From NCBI RefSeq assembly GCF_900099995.1, contig NZ_FNCZ01000006.1, forward strand, positions 1 through 64,000: a stretch of 64,000 nt of DNA, written 5' to 3'. The translations under genes and the position numbers were made by a program. This stretch comes from Winogradskyella thalassocola. Its GTDB lineage: Bacteria > Bacteroidota > Bacteroidia > Flavobacteriales > Flavobacteriaceae. Below are positions 26,103 to 36,656 of this stretch, piece by piece (the stretch's first letter is position 1; each line of letters opens with the position of its first letter). The notes beneath the pieces were generated by a model that saw nothing but the letters and a program-made list of their open reading frames with translations, did no database searches and was not told the DNA's origin.

Positions 26103-28265
26103 TTATTGGTTGAGTTCTATCATCCCGTCATTAGAATTGTACTGCATCAAATAAATACCAGTATTCAAATAGTTTCTGTCCTTTGTTTTTTGATACTCAA
26201 ATTTTAGGTGTGGTTGTTCTGAAAGCGTTGTATTTATAGACTCTTCAAATGATGAGCTTTGAGAAATTCTTAATAAAGTATCAAAGGTAACATCGAAGCC
26301 TAAAATAGCATGTCGTGATGGTTTAGAGCTAAATATATCTTCGTATTTATTTTCAAAATCCGTAATGTCGTTTTTATTTTGTGGATCTGTAACCGCTGGG
26401 TAAATGAGTTGTAAAATGCGGAATCTCATATCTGAAACCTCAGTTTGTTTTGGTAATAATGACGATTCCAGCATTACCAATTGAATGTTATGGTCTGATA
26501 ATTTTCCCATTAATGCTGTCGTTGTATTGAGAAGAACAATGGTTTTTTCACTATCAAAAACAATATAGTTGAGTTTGTTTTTGTTTAGAGCATTGTCTAA
26601 AGCATCAGATTTAAAAAATCCTGCATTATCAACTTTTAAGAATTTTGCTTCAGGATTTGTAGTTAAAATTAAATCCTTACTTCTAGCTTCATCAAGATCA
26701 CTAATGACAACAATATTTGCATTCTGTTTTGCTAAATAATTTAAGGTTTTAGTTTTTTGAATAGCTTCAGAAGTAATCGATCTGTATATGTTAATACTGT
26801 CGTTCGTTATAATATTAGATTCAATATCAATTATAGAGATTGGAGCGCTAGAGTCAATACTTGGGAAATTTGAACTTGTCTCTGAAAAAGGAACAAGAAT
26901 AGCATTTTTGCTATGTGGACTCTCAATGGTTATTTTCGATTTAGCGATGTTCTTTTTAATTAAGGTGACATCAAAATTTAGATTAAGTGTCTTAGCAGAA
27001 TCAATCGCTATTTGAGCTCCTTGGAAAAAATCGATATACTTTTGAAAATCGGCATTAACACCAATCATTTTTTGTCTTTCTTCTGGTGAACTCAATTCTT
27101 GGCTAGAAAAAGGAGAGTAAAAATAGAGTCCACTTGATGTTTCTGTAACTAAATTAGCAAATAAAGCTTCATTTTTGTTGCTGGAAATTCTTGTGGTTAC
27201 ATCTTCATTGTTAGAATCAGCTATGTCATCTGTTTTAACCGTATCAGTAGTGTCTACAGTGTTCGTTGATGGTGTTTTATTAGTAGATGTACCCGACACA
27301 CCGACAGGCATTTTTATGATGTCACCAGCATTAACGGACGTTAGAAGTTTTGGATTTAAGGTGGTTAATTCTTCAATCGTCATACCTGCCTTTTTTGCCA
27401 GACCAAAAAGAGTTTCTTTTGGTTCTATAACGTAATTCTTGTAAGTATTAGAAGTGCTTGTAGAATCTATTTCAGTAATGCTGTCTTCTTTTATATCTGT
27501 AATTTCTTCAGGGTGACTAGTAACAGTATTGTCAATATTTAGTCTGTGACCTGCCATTAGCATCGTAACGATATGCGGGTTTTTTTCTTCGAGCTCAGCT
27601 ATAGTCATGTTAAAACGTTTAGCTAATTGAAATTTTGTGTCACCTCGCTGAACTAAATAGTCACCTTCAGTCGAAATTGCTGAGTTTTTATCTGGAATAA
27701 TTAAAGTTTGCCCTATTTGTAAAAATTCAGATAAACGATCTGCGTTTGCGGATTCCAATTGAGTTAAACTTATACCGTAAATTCTAGATATTCCCCAAAG
27801 TGTTTCTCCTTTAACGACATAATGTTCACCTGCTTTTGCTTTAGGTTGAGTTTCTTGTATGGTTTTATCTAAATTTATAGTATGTCCTGCTTGAAGCATA
27901 CTAACAATATGAGGGTTTTGTTGCTCTAACATCGCAATACTTACTCCAAAACGACGCGAAAGACCAGATTTTGTTTCTCCACGTTTTACGATATAGTTAC
28001 TTACTGTTATGTCATTAACTACAGTGTTGTTAGAAGAGGTTGTAGTGGTGTCTGATTTAGGGACACGAAGAGTGCGACCTGCATAAATTATATTTTCAGA
28101 ACCAGGGTTAAGATTAAAAATAGCATTGACACTGACTCCATATCGTCTAGATATCATATAAACGCTTTCACCTTTTTTAATGGTATGGTCTATGTAGTTT
28201 TGTTGAGCTAAACTATATTTAGAGCCTAATAACAAAAGTAATATAAGCGTAAAGTATTTCCCCAT
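26103..28265 (-). CDS. Protein with five LysM domains and a binding-protein-like C-terminus
   Basis: A 720-residue exported protein: signal peptide (~1-20, ending SLAQ), then five LysM peptidoglycan-binding modules. These are recognisable by HTIKKGESVYMISRRYGVS, YIVKRGETKSGLSRRFGVS, YVVKGETLWGISRIYGIS, YLVQRGDTKFQLAKRFNMT and YVIEPKETLFGLAKKAGMT, spread over ~24-325. After a Thr/Asn/Asp-rich linker, residues ~390-720 resemble a type 1 periplasmic binding-protein fold (FQKYIDFFQGAQIAIDSAKT, NANIVVISDLDEARSKDLIL). No catalytic motif of a LysM amidase or glucosaminidase is seen. It probably sits on peptidoglycan in the periplasm. Its role, as a cell-wall scaffold or sensor, is unknown. Confidence 0.85.
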   Translation of the reverse strand: MGKYFTLILLLLLGSKYSLAQQNYIDHTIKKGESVYMISRRYGVSVNAIFNLNPGSENIIYAGRTLRVPKSDTTTTSSNNTVVNDITVSNYIVKRGETKSGLSRRFGVSIAMLEQQNPHIVSMLQAGHTINLDKTIQETQPKAKAGEHYVVKGETLWGISRIYGISLTQLESANADRLSEFLQIGQTLIIPDKNSAISTEGDYLVQRGDTKFQLAKRFNMTIAELEEKNPHIVTMLMAGHRLNIDNTVTSHPEEITDIKEDSITEIDSTSTSNTYKNYVIEPKETLFGLAKKAGMTIEELTTLNPKLLTSVNAGDIIKMPVGVSGTSTNKTPSTNTVDTTDTVKTDDIADSNNEDVTTRISSNKNEALFANLVTETSSGLYFYSPFSSQELSSPEERQKMIGVNADFQKYIDFFQGAQIAIDSAKTLNLNFDVTLIKKNIAKSKITIESPHSKNAILVPFSETSSNFPSIDSSAPISIIDIESNIITNDSINIYRSITSEAIQKTKTLNYLAKQNANIVVISDLDEARSKDLILTTNPEAKFLKVDNAGFFKSDALDNALNKNKLNYIVFDSEKTIVLLNTTTALMGKLSDHNIQLVMLESSLLPKQTEVSDMRFRILQLIYPAVTDPQNKNDITDFENKYEDIFSSKPSRHAILGFDVTFDTLLRISQSSSFEESINTTLSEQPHLKFEYQKTKDRNYLNTGIYLMQYNSNDGMIELNQ

Positions 28266-28629
28266 TCTTTGTAGAAATTTAATTGTAAGGTGTTGTATTT
28301 TAGATGTTATATGTGTTTTATTTGCGTTTTTTTGTAAACTAAAAAAGCCTATAAGAAAGGGGCTGTTCTTGAAAAAGAAACCTAATTAATATACTACAAA
28401 AAATGTAAATAAAATCCTATTTAATACACGCCATAAAATTACTAAAAATAAAAGCTATTTACGTTAATTTTTTTCTTGTTATCAACAGGATGTTAACAAA
28501 GTGATGTGTCTGTTTTATGATATTTTTTTTAGCTTTGATATGTTTTTGATCTATGTTATGAAAAGTCTACTTAATAGTTCATCATAACACGTAAGTATAT
28601 AGTATCTTTGTAGCCTTAAAATAAAAACA
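28266..28629. other. Intergenic region between divergent LysM and der genes
   Basis: About 364 bases, AT-rich. It contains the -7 element of der at 28603-28610. No exact minus-strand TAnnTTTG for the LysM gene is seen, and no small coding frame. Confidence 0.55.
28603..28610 (+). promoter_or_regulatory. Probable -7 element of der
   Basis: TATCTTTG matches TAnnTTTG and lies 19 bases before the der ATG, predicting a leader of about 12-15 bases. No good TTG is seen at -33. Confidence 0.55.
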
Positions 28630-29934
28630 ATGAGCAATATTGTAGCTGTAGTAGGTCGCCCTAATGTAGGGAAATCGACATTTTTTAATCGTCTAATAAA
28701 AAGACGAGAAGCTATTGTTGATGCTGTAAGTGGCGTCACAAGAGATCGTCATTACGGTAAAACAGATTGGAATGGTAAAGAGTTTTCTTTAATTGATACG
28801 GGTGGATATGTCGTTGGAAGTGACGATGTTTTTGAAGCAGAAATAGATAAGCAAGTAGAATTAGCTATTGACGAAGCGGATGCTATAATTTTTATGGTCG
28901 ATGTTGAATCTGGCGTAACTGGCATGGATGAAGATGTCGCTCACTTATTACGAAAAGTAAAAAAGCCAGTCTTTTTAGTCGTTAATAAAGTGGATAACAA
29001 TAAGCGCTTAGAAGATGCTGTAGAGTTTTATTCACTTGGTTTAGGTGATTATTTCGCTATTGCAAGTATCAACGGAAGTGGAACAGGAGATTTATTAGAT
29101 GCTGTTGTTGAGGCGTTACCAGAAAAAGAAGAGGTAGAGGAAGATCAATTACCTCGTTTCGCAGTTGTGGGAAGACCTAATGCAGGAAAATCATCTTTTA
29201 TTAATGCGTTAATTGGTGAGGATCGCTATATCGTGACTGATATTGCTGGTACCACACGCGATTCTATTGATACCAAATATAACCGTTTTGGATTTGAATT
29301 TAATTTAGTGGATACGGCAGGTATACGTCGTAAAACTAAAGTTAAAGACGATTTAGAGTTTTATTCTGTAATGCGTAGTGTGAGAGCAATAGAACATAGT
29401 GATGTTTGCTTATTGGTATTAGATGCTACTCGTGGATTTGACGGACAAGTTCAAAATATATTCTGGTTAGCCGAGCGCAATAGAAAAGGTATTGTGATTC
29501 TTGTAAATAAATGGGATTTAGTTGATAAAGACACTAAAACAGCTAAAGAATTTGAGCAGCATATTAGACAAGAAATTGCGCCTTTTACAGATGTGCCTAT
29601 CGTTTTTATTTCAGTATTAAATAAGCAACGTATTTTTAAGGCTATTGAAACAGCTGTTGAAGTTTATAAAAATAGAACTAAAAAAATTAAAACGAGTGTG
29701 CTTAACGAAGCTTTATTACCAATCATAGAGCATCAGCCACCTCCTGCCAACAAAGGTAAATTTGTTAAAATAAAATACATTATGCAGTTGCCAACTCCGC
29801 AACCACAATTTGCATTTTTCTGTAATTTACCACAATACGTTAAGGAGCCTTACAAGCGTTTTTTAGAAAATAAACTGAGAGATCAATTTGATTTTAATGG
29901 TGTTCCAATAAGTGTTTACATGAGAAAAAAATAG
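28630..29934 (+). CDS. der: Ribosome-associated GTPase Der (EngA)
   Basis: A 434-residue protein with two tandem GTPase domains, unique to this family, needed for 50S assembly. The first has G1 GRPNVGKS (9-16), DTGG and NKVD. The second has G1 GRPNAGKS (181-188), DTAG and NKWD. A C-terminal KH-like domain spans ~350-434. Length matches Der. The next gene, a T9SS lectin-like protein, starts 15 bases downstream and could be read from the same transcript, though the functions are unrelated. Confidence 0.97.
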   Translation: MSNIVAVVGRPNVGKSTFFNRLIKRREAIVDAVSGVTRDRHYGKTDWNGKEFSLIDTGGYVVGSDDVFEAEIDKQVELAIDEADAIIFMVDVESGVTGMDEDVAHLLRKVKKPVFLVVNKVDNNKRLEDAVEFYSLGLGDYFAIASINGSGTGDLLDAVVEALPEKEEVEEDQLPRFAVVGRPNAGKSSFINALIGEDRYIVTDIAGTTRDSIDTKYNRFGFEFNLVDTAGIRRKTKVKDDLEFYSVMRSVRAIEHSDVCLLVLDATRGFDGQVQNIFWLAERNRKGIVILVNKWDLVDKDTKTAKEFEQHIRQEIAPFTDVPIVFISVLNKQRIFKAIETAVEVYKNRTKKIKTSVLNEALLPIIEHQPPPANKGKFVKIKYIMQLPTPQPQFAFFCNLPQYVKEPYKRFLENKLRDQFDFNGVPISVYMRKK

Positions 29935-29949
29935 TAGCTTTAACTTTTT

Positions 29950-32388
29950 ATGAAAAGAATAAAGTACTGTATTTTTATCTTATGCCTTTGGTTATGCCAT
30001 TGCTATGGATTTTCACAAAACCTTCCTCCTGAAATTAATGTTTCGGGAGGGCAGGTATATTGTCCGCAATCACAAGTACCAATAGTAACTTCTGTCTCTA
30101 TTACCGATCCTAATCCTGAAGACACCTCATTATCTGAGATTTTTGTGCAAATATCTGAAGGATATCAAAACGGACAAGATACCTTAGAGTTAATTGGTGT
30201 AAATCCTAATATTACATCCAGTTGGAATGCATCAGAAGGAATTTTAACGCTATCAGGACCAGCAACTTTTGCTGAGTTTGATAATGCTATCGAAAATGTG
30301 GTTTTTCAAACAACACAAACAACATTCACTCAAGACAGACAGTTTTCAATCAATTTAGGAGACGCTAATTACTTACCAAGTACAGGACATTATTATTTTT
30401 ACGTATCTGATTCTGGAATTACTTGGACGGAAGCGAGAGATGCGGCTGCAACACAGACTTATTTTGGTTTACAAGGCTATTTGGCAACGTTAACATCAGA
30501 AGAAGAATCACAATTGGCAGGAGAGCAAAGTGCAGGTGCGGGTTGGATTGGAGGTTCTGATGCTGAAACTGAAGGCACATGGAAATGGGTTACAGGACCA
30601 GAAGCCGGAACAGTGTTTTGGCAAGGTAGTGTAAATGGAAATGCACCAAATAACGCGTTTTCTTTTTGGAATTATAATGAACCCAATAATGCAGGTAATG
30701 AGGATTATGCGCATATAACCGATTCATCAGTTGGTATTTTAGGTGCATGGAATGATTTAGCTAATACCGGAGACACCAATGTGAGTAGCGCTTATCATCC
30801 TCAAGGTTATATTGTGGAATATGGGGGTTTACCTAATGAGCCTGATATTAGTCTGTCAGCAAGTAGTACACTTGTTATGCCAAGAGTTTTAAATAATGAT
30901 ATAACGGTTTGTGGAACAGGTACTTTTATCTTATATGCAGGGGCTTCAACTCCAGATGTTTGGTGGTATGAGACGCCATCTTCAACGACTCCGATTCACG
31001 TAGGGTCTATTTACGACGTGCAAATTAATACAACAACTACGTATTGGTTATTGCCAATTGTGCAAGGGTGTACTACGAACTTAGAAAGGTATCCTATCAC
31101 GGTAACCATTAATGAGATTCCTAATGTTAATGATATCACTATTAGCCAATGTGAAGATGAGGTTATGGATGGTCTATCTAATTTTAATCTTAGCGCCTAT
31201 AATGATATCATTGTAAATGGTGGTTTAACGAATTTAGAGGTTCGTTTTTTTGAATCGATGGATTTTAGCATACCTATAAATGATGATAATTACACCAATA
31301 TTTCTAATAATCAGGTGGTTTATGCTCAGGTCAGAAATACGAGTACAAATTGCAGTGCCACAGCAGAAGTAGTATTGTCTGTAAATACAAACGTTTCAAA
31401 TTATGCGCTTTTAATTGAATGCGATAATTTGGACGAAACGGGTTTGGTTAGTTTTGATTTAACTCTTGCCGAAAGTCAAATTTTAAATTCTTTAGCGTCA
31501 GATGTTATCGTTCTCGGTTATTATGAGACTTATAGTGACGCCTTACTTCAAGAGAATGAATTGAATACTAATTTCACTAATACGGAAGCTTATAATCAAA
31601 CCATTTTTGCGAGGTTAGAACAGAATGGGAGTTGCTATAGTATTACAGAGGTGGTCTTAAATGTTGAAAATTTACCAAATCTACTGCAAGATGAATCCAT
31701 TTATTATTGCTTAAATAGTTTTCCTGAAACGGTGACTTTGGAAGGTGGAATTGTTAATGATATCCCGAACAACTTTTATTATAATTGGTCCACAGGAGAA
31801 ACTACAATGACCATTGAAGTGAATGAGCCAGGTACTTATACTGTGGAGGTCACAAAACCTTTCGGTTGTACTAACACGAGAACGATTACAGTGTTGCCAT
31901 CAGATACTGCAACTTTTGAAACGATTGAAATCACAGATTTAACCGAAAATAATACGATATCAGTGTTGGTTTCAGGAGATGGAGATTATGTGTATGCTTT
32001 AGATGAAGAAAACGGTATATATCAAGATTCAAATACTTTTGAAAATGTACCAGCAGGAATTCATTCTGTATATGTTAAAGATTTAAAAGCGGATTGCGGA
32101 ATTGTAGCAATGGATATTTCTGTTTTAGGATTTCCAAAGTTCTTCACGCCTAATGGAGATACCGTAAATGATACTTGGCAAGTTAAAGGGTTTACTTCAG
32201 AATTATCAGCTACAGTGCGTATAGAGATATTTAATCGCTATGGAAAACTAGTGGCTATCATAAATTCTACAAACCAAAATTGGGATGGAACAAGCAACGG
32301 AGAATTACTGCCAACGGACGATTATTGGTTTGTTTCAGAATTCCTAGATGGCAGAACTTTTAAAGGTCATTTTACACTAAAACGATAA
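29950..32388 (+). CDS. T9SS type B cargo with a C-type lectin-like domain
   Basis: An 812-residue secreted protein: signal peptide (~1-23, ending YGFSQ), a cadherin-like N-terminal part, and a C-type lectin-like domain (~146-293). In the lectin domain, YYFYVSDSGITWTEARDAA and GYLATLTSEEE mark the N-terminal half. The Ca- and sugar-contacting motifs are intact: EPN at 244-246 (NEPNNAGNEDY) and WND at 267-269. In C-type lectins the EPN/WND pair favours mannose-type sugars. Several Ig-like segments follow (~320-690), then a type B sorting domain (~725-812): KFFTPNGDTVNDTW, IEIFNRYGKLV, NWDGTSNGELLPTDDYWF, HFTLKR. It is likely displayed on the surface for Ca-dependent glycan binding (inference). 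It is followed after 86 bases by a TonB-receptor-like gene. Confidence 0.88.
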   Translation: MKRIKYCIFILCLWLCHCYGFSQNLPPEINVSGGQVYCPQSQVPIVTSVSITDPNPEDTSLSEIFVQISEGYQNGQDTLELIGVNPNITSSWNASEGILTLSGPATFAEFDNAIENVVFQTTQTTFTQDRQFSINLGDANYLPSTGHYYFYVSDSGITWTEARDAAATQTYFGLQGYLATLTSEEESQLAGEQSAGAGWIGGSDAETEGTWKWVTGPEAGTVFWQGSVNGNAPNNAFSFWNYNEPNNAGNEDYAHITDSSVGILGAWNDLANTGDTNVSSAYHPQGYIVEYGGLPNEPDISLSASSTLVMPRVLNNDITVCGTGTFILYAGASTPDVWWYETPSSTTPIHVGSIYDVQINTTTTYWLLPIVQGCTTNLERYPITVTINEIPNVNDITISQCEDEVMDGLSNFNLSAYNDIIVNGGLTNLEVRFFESMDFSIPINDDNYTNISNNQVVYAQVRNTSTNCSATAEVVLSVNTNVSNYALLIECDNLDETGLVSFDLTLAESQILNSLASDVIVLGYYETYSDALLQENELNTNFTNTEAYNQTIFARLEQNGSCYSITEVVLNVENLPNLLQDESIYYCLNSFPETVTLEGGIVNDIPNNFYYNWSTGETTMTIEVNEPGTYTVEVTKPFGCTNTRTITVLPSDTATFETIEITDLTENNTISVLVSGDGDYVYALDEENGIYQDSNTFENVPAGIHSVYVKDLKADCGIVAMDISVLGFPKFFTPNGDTVNDTWQVKGFTSELSATVRIEIFNRYGKLVAIINSTNQNWDGTSNGELLPTDDYWFVSEFLDGRTFKGHFTLKR

Positions 32389-32474
32389 TTTTATAATAAT
32401 TTTAAGAAATTTCATACGATTTCTAGCTTTCTTGCGTTTTTAAATCGCTAATCATCAATCAACCAATCAATCAC

Positions 32475-35255
32475 ATGAAAAAACTAATTCTAGTTTTTGC
32501 AGTTTTATTTGCATTACAATCATTTTCCCAAGAAAAATCATTCGAAATTATAGGAACCTTAAAAGCTGAAGATACAGAACAGCCTTTGGAGTCTGCAACC
32601 GTTTATTTAGAGCGTGTAAAAGACAGTTCGGTAGTAGCTTATACCATTTCTGATAAAGATGGGAAGTTTAAAATAGAAAATTCAACCTATGATAAAGATT
32701 TAAATTTCTACGTCTCATATGTTGGCTATAGAACGTATTTTAAGAAAATAACAATAGATAAAGAGATTATAGATCTTGGTACAATAGCAATGTCTTTAGA
32801 TAACCAACTTGGTGAAGTTTTGGTAAAATCTACAGCACCTATAACCATTAAAAAAGATACTTTAGAATTTAATGTAAAATCGTTTAAGACTAAAAAAGAC
32901 GCCAACGTTGAAGATTTACTAAAACAATTGCCTGGTGTAGAAGTTGATGAAGAAGGTAACATTACAGTTAATGGAAAAAGTGTCAATAAAATTTTGGTGA
33001 ACGGAAAGCCGTTTTTTGGTAATGATCCAACAATTACAACTAAGAATTTAACTAAGGATATTATTGAGAAAATTCAGATTGTAGATACGAAAACCAAATC
33101 GGAAGCCTTTACGGGTGAAAAAAGTAAGGATGAAAACAAAACCATTAACCTAACTATTAAAGAAGAAAATAACAAAGGAGTTTTTGGACGTGTTTCTGCT
33201 GGTGCAGGAACTGACGAACGTTACGAATTTGCAGGTATGGTTAATCTATTTGACAATGACAGAAGAGTGAGTGTCCTTGCCGGTGGTAACAATACCAATA
33301 CGCCAGGTTTTAGCTTTGGTGAGATTTCTAAAATGTTTGGTAATGGAGGTGGGGTTTCATTTAATAGCAATGGCTCATTTTCTTTAGGAGGACGTTCTTT
33401 TGGTGGGGGAGAGGGAATTACCACGTCTCAAAATGCAGGTGTTAACTATGCCGACGTTATTGGCGAAAATACAGATGTAGCAGCAGATTATTTTTATGCG
33501 TCTAGTAATTCTGAAAATGAATCCTCATCACAACGTGAAACGATTTTATCAGATTCACGTTTTTTTACAAATTCAAATTCAAGATCAGATAATGATACCG
33601 ATAACCATTCGGTGAATTTAGAATTTGAAATAGAAACGGATTCTACGTTTATGATTAGTATTGAACCGTCGTTTGGGTATTCTAAATCAAGAACACGCTA
33701 TTACAGTGACGAAGAAACTTTAGATGAAGATAGGCTATTAACAAATCAATCTGAAGTTAACTCTAATGTAGAAAGTTCTGCGAGAGAATTTTCTAATCAG
33801 ATTTCTGCAACAAAGCGTTTTGGTAAGAAAGGAGCTTTTATTAAAGCAGAATTAGAAACTAGTGTTAATCAGCAAGATAGTGATGATTTCTTAAGTTCAA
33901 ATACTGAAGTGTTTGGAGCTAACCCAGAACTGATTGATCGTAATCAATATACAGACGGCGAAAAGAATAGTTATGGTATATCTACAGAGTTATCTTATCG
34001 ATTGCCAATAATAGCGAAAAAGTTGTTTTTAAATTTTGAATACGAATATGCTCGCGATAAAGATAAAAGTAAAGAAAGTACTTTTGACTTTAATAACAGC
34101 ACACAAGATTTTACAGATTTTAGTACGGATTTAAGCACTGATTTTCAATATACAGATTCTAGAAGTATACCGATGTTTGGATTAACCTATAACGGAGAAA
34201 AGTTTTATACCCGTTTTAATATTGGTTATAACATGCGTACTTTAAAAAATGAAGATTTATTAAGACCACAATTTAATGTAGAACGAAAATTTGAGAACAT
34301 AGAGGCTAATTATAGACTTAATTATAGATTTAGTCCTAAAGCCTCAATTTACGCGAGTTATTGGTTAGATAACAATCCACCAGGATTACGTCAATTACAA
34401 GCCTTTGAGGATGTGTCTAATCCATTGCAGACCATTATTGGAAATCCAAATTTAGAACCGTCAAACAGGCATGGTATTTACGCAGGTTATAATGGATTTG
34501 ATTGGCAAAAACGAACAGGTTTTTATGCTAACTTCAATGCAAGTCTTACCAATAATCAAGTTGTTTCTAAAACTAGTGTCGATCCTGAAACCTTAAAGCG
34601 AACAACAACTTATGAAAATGTAGATGGTAATTATAGCTATGGTGTTTCTGGTAATTATACTAAAGACATAAAACTAGATACATTAAGAACTATTAAGTTA
34701 CAATTTAGAGCGCGTTATAATTTTTCGGAAAGAATCAATTTTAATAACGATGTTAAATATGCGAGTCAGGTTCAAACGATGTCGCCGAGACTTGGTGTAG
34801 ATTTTATTTGGGATAAAGTAATGGAGTTTAAGCCCTATTACGAATTAAACTTTACTAATAATGCGTATGATATTGCTGCTTTTGAAGATAGAGAATTTAC
34901 AAGTCATAATGCAGGTTTAAGAACAGCAACATTTTTGCCTAAGAACTTAGAATGGAGAAATGATATTAGATTTAATTACAATCCTAATGTGGCTGATGAT
35001 TTTCAGAAAAGCGCATGGTTTTGGAACTCAACATTAGCGTATAGTTTATTGAATGATAAGGCAGTTATTACGCTAAAAGTTTATGATTTATTAAATCAGA
35101 ATACCAATGCAAGACGTTTAGCGACGCAAGATTATATTGAGGACAAACAAAGTACTGTTTTAAGACGATACTTTATGCTAAGCTTAAGTTATAAGTTTAA
35201 TAGCTTAGGAAGTAAAGGTGAAGCAGGAGATGGAGATATTATCTTTTTTGATTAA
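32475..35255 (+). CDS. TonB-dependent-receptor-like outer membrane barrel
   Basis: A 926-residue protein: signal peptide (~1-19, QSFSQ), then a carboxypeptidase-regulatory-like domain (~24-110, with ATVYLERVKDSSVVAYTISD). A plug-like region (~130-225) carries VEDLLKQLPGVEVDEEGNIT and NGKSVNKILVNGKPFFG. A large beta-barrel of the outer-membrane-beta-barrel type 3 family makes up the rest. I see no typical TonB box, and the end (DGDIIFFD) is not the usual aromatic-terminated strand, so it may be an atypical receptor. Substrate is unknown; it follows a lectin-like T9SS protein. Its last four bases overlap the convergent TPM lipoprotein gene. Confidence 0.83.
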   Translation: MKKLILVFAVLFALQSFSQEKSFEIIGTLKAEDTEQPLESATVYLERVKDSSVVAYTISDKDGKFKIENSTYDKDLNFYVSYVGYRTYFKKITIDKEIIDLGTIAMSLDNQLGEVLVKSTAPITIKKDTLEFNVKSFKTKKDANVEDLLKQLPGVEVDEEGNITVNGKSVNKILVNGKPFFGNDPTITTKNLTKDIIEKIQIVDTKTKSEAFTGEKSKDENKTINLTIKEENNKGVFGRVSAGAGTDERYEFAGMVNLFDNDRRVSVLAGGNNTNTPGFSFGEISKMFGNGGGVSFNSNGSFSLGGRSFGGGEGITTSQNAGVNYADVIGENTDVAADYFYASSNSENESSSQRETILSDSRFFTNSNSRSDNDTDNHSVNLEFEIETDSTFMISIEPSFGYSKSRTRYYSDEETLDEDRLLTNQSEVNSNVESSAREFSNQISATKRFGKKGAFIKAELETSVNQQDSDDFLSSNTEVFGANPELIDRNQYTDGEKNSYGISTELSYRLPIIAKKLFLNFEYEYARDKDKSKESTFDFNNSTQDFTDFSTDLSTDFQYTDSRSIPMFGLTYNGEKFYTRFNIGYNMRTLKNEDLLRPQFNVERKFENIEANYRLNYRFSPKASIYASYWLDNNPPGLRQLQAFEDVSNPLQTIIGNPNLEPSNRHGIYAGYNGFDWQKRTGFYANFNASLTNNQVVSKTSVDPETLKRTTTYENVDGNYSYGVSGNYTKDIKLDTLRTIKLQFRARYNFSERINFNNDVKYASQVQTMSPRLGVDFIWDKVMEFKPYYELNFTNNAYDIAAFEDREFTSHNAGLRTATFLPKNLEWRNDIRFNYNPNVADDFQKSAWFWNSTLAYSLLNDKAVITLKVYDLLNQNTNARRLATQDYIEDKQSTVLRRYFMLSLSYKFNSLGSKGEAGDGDIIFFD

Positions 35256-35761
35256 TCCCAAAGTAGCATTATAGAATCTAAAGCTTTATCTACACCCTTA
35301 TAATAGTTGTTGGTTCTAAACGGAGGAATCATTATGCTATCAATTATAACTTTACACTCGTAATCAGAAATGGTTTGCTCTGTTCCAATCCCTGTTGAAA
35401 TTGCGATTTTTCTATCATGATTAGAAATTGTGATGAGTAAACCGTTGTCTTTTTCTTTTGTGCCAACTCCCCAATTTTCACCAACTTCAGTTCCAAAATG
35501 TTGAATCGTTGTGTTTGGAGGTAATGAATCTATAGTTAGAATTGCAATTTGATTTGTGGTGCGTTTTTCGTATCCAATAATTTTATAAGCTAATGAATCG
35601 CTTTCAGCGTTTGAAAATAAATTAGCTAAATCCACAACTCGTTCTTGAGATGGGTTTAAAGGAATATACGAAGGTACCGTTTCAATATCAGTCTTTGTTT
35701 CTTTACAATTCAAAAACAAGATGCAGACCATTGTAAGTTGAAAGAAGAATTTTAATCGCAT
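35252..35761 (-). CDS. TPM-domain lipoprotein
   Basis: A 169-residue protein with a lipoprotein-like signal peptide (Cys19 in LFLNCKETK; the Asn at -1 is unusual). A TPM domain (TLP18.3/Psb32/MOLO-1 family) spans ~40-165: VVDLANLFSNAESDSLAYKI, NQIAILTIDSLPP, NWGVGTKEKDNGLLI and RKIAISTGIGTE. TPM domains occur in envelope proteins, some with phosphatase or chaperone-like roles; none can be assigned here. It is the last of three TPM genes in a row downstream of lemA. Its stop overlaps that of the TonB-receptor-like gene. Confidence 0.82.
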   Translation of the reverse strand: MRLKFFFQLTMVCILFLNCKETKTDIETVPSYIPLNPSQERVVDLANLFSNAESDSLAYKIIGYEKRTTNQIAILTIDSLPPNTTIQHFGTEVGENWGVGTKEKDNGLLITISNHDRKIAISTGIGTEQTISDYECKVIIDSIMIPPFRTNNYYKGVDKALDSIMLLWD

Positions 35762-35831
35762 GACTAAATTTTTAAATTGAAATAAATCCTACTGGTTACT
35801 AAGAGTAAAAATTAGACTTAAAACTAGAGGA

Positions 35832-36656
35832 TTACCAGCCACCTGAAGCTCCACCACCTCCAAAGCTTCCGCCACCAAAGCCTCCGCCAAAACCACCTCC
35901 ACCTCCGAAGCCTCCTCCAGAGCTGCCGCCAAAGCCACCTGAAGATGACCCTCTAGAATAACTTCCACGTCCCATATTACTTAAAATAATAGCTTCGAGA
36001 AGTCCTCCGCTTCCAGCGCGATTTCCTCTATTACCTCCATTTCCTCCTCCACGAGTTTTAGAAATGGCGATTATAAAAATGATGAAAATGATAAATAGGA
36101 AAAAGATAACTTCAGTTGGGAATCCGTTTTCGGTTTGTCGTGTGCCTTTGTATTCACCAGTCATTACTTCAAAAATAACATCTGTAGCACGGTTTAATCC
36201 ACCGTAATAATCATTTTTTTTAAAGTAAGGAATAATGTCATTATTTATAATACGCTTACTTAAGGCATCCGTTAGTAAGTGTTCAACACCTTTACCAGTG
36301 CTGATATTGATTTTTCGATCGCTTCGAGCTAAAAGAATAAAAATACCGTTGTCTTTATCAGCTTGGCCAATGCCCCATGCTTCTCCCCATTGTGCTCCTA
36401 AATAATTGATGTATTCACCGTTGGTAGAACCAATGATTGCGACCACAATTTGTGTTGATGTAGAATCCGAATACCGGATAAGTTTTTGTTCTAAACTGAT
36501 TTTTTCAGAAGGAGATAATAAATTAATATCATCATCATAAACACTAGTTTGAGACTTTGGTTTTTCTGGAATATCATACTGTGCGAATCCAATAAAAGGA
36601 GTCGCCAAAAATAGTACCATTAAAATCTTAAACATTGTGTATTTCATGTTTTGCAT
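35832..36656 (-). CDS. TPM-domain membrane protein with Gly-rich tail
   Basis: A 274-residue protein: signal peptide (~1-25, FIGFAQ), TPM domain (~40-165; DDDINLLSPSEKISLEQKL, QIVVAIIGSTNGE, WGIGQADKDNGIFILLARSD, KINISTGKGVEHLL). A transmembrane helix (~182-200) and a Gly/Ser-rich tail ending GGGGASGGW follow. This architecture matches the YgcG-type TPM proteins found next to lemA in many bacteria. The start overlaps the stop of the previous gene by one base (TAATG), so the two are translationally coupled. The precise role is unknown. Confidence 0.88.
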   Translation of the reverse strand: MQNMKYTMFKILMVLFLATPFIGFAQYDIPEKPKSQTSVYDDDINLLSPSEKISLEQKLIRYSDSTSTQIVVAIIGSTNGEYINYLGAQWGEAWGIGQADKDNGIFILLARSDRKINISTGKGVEHLLTDALSKRIINNDIIPYFKKNDYYGGLNRATDVIFEVMTGEYKGTRQTENGFPTEVIFFLFIIFIIFIIAISKTRGGGNGGNRGNRAGSGGLLEAIILSNMGRGSYSRGSSSGGFGGSSGGGFGGGGGFGGGFGGGSFGGGGASGGW

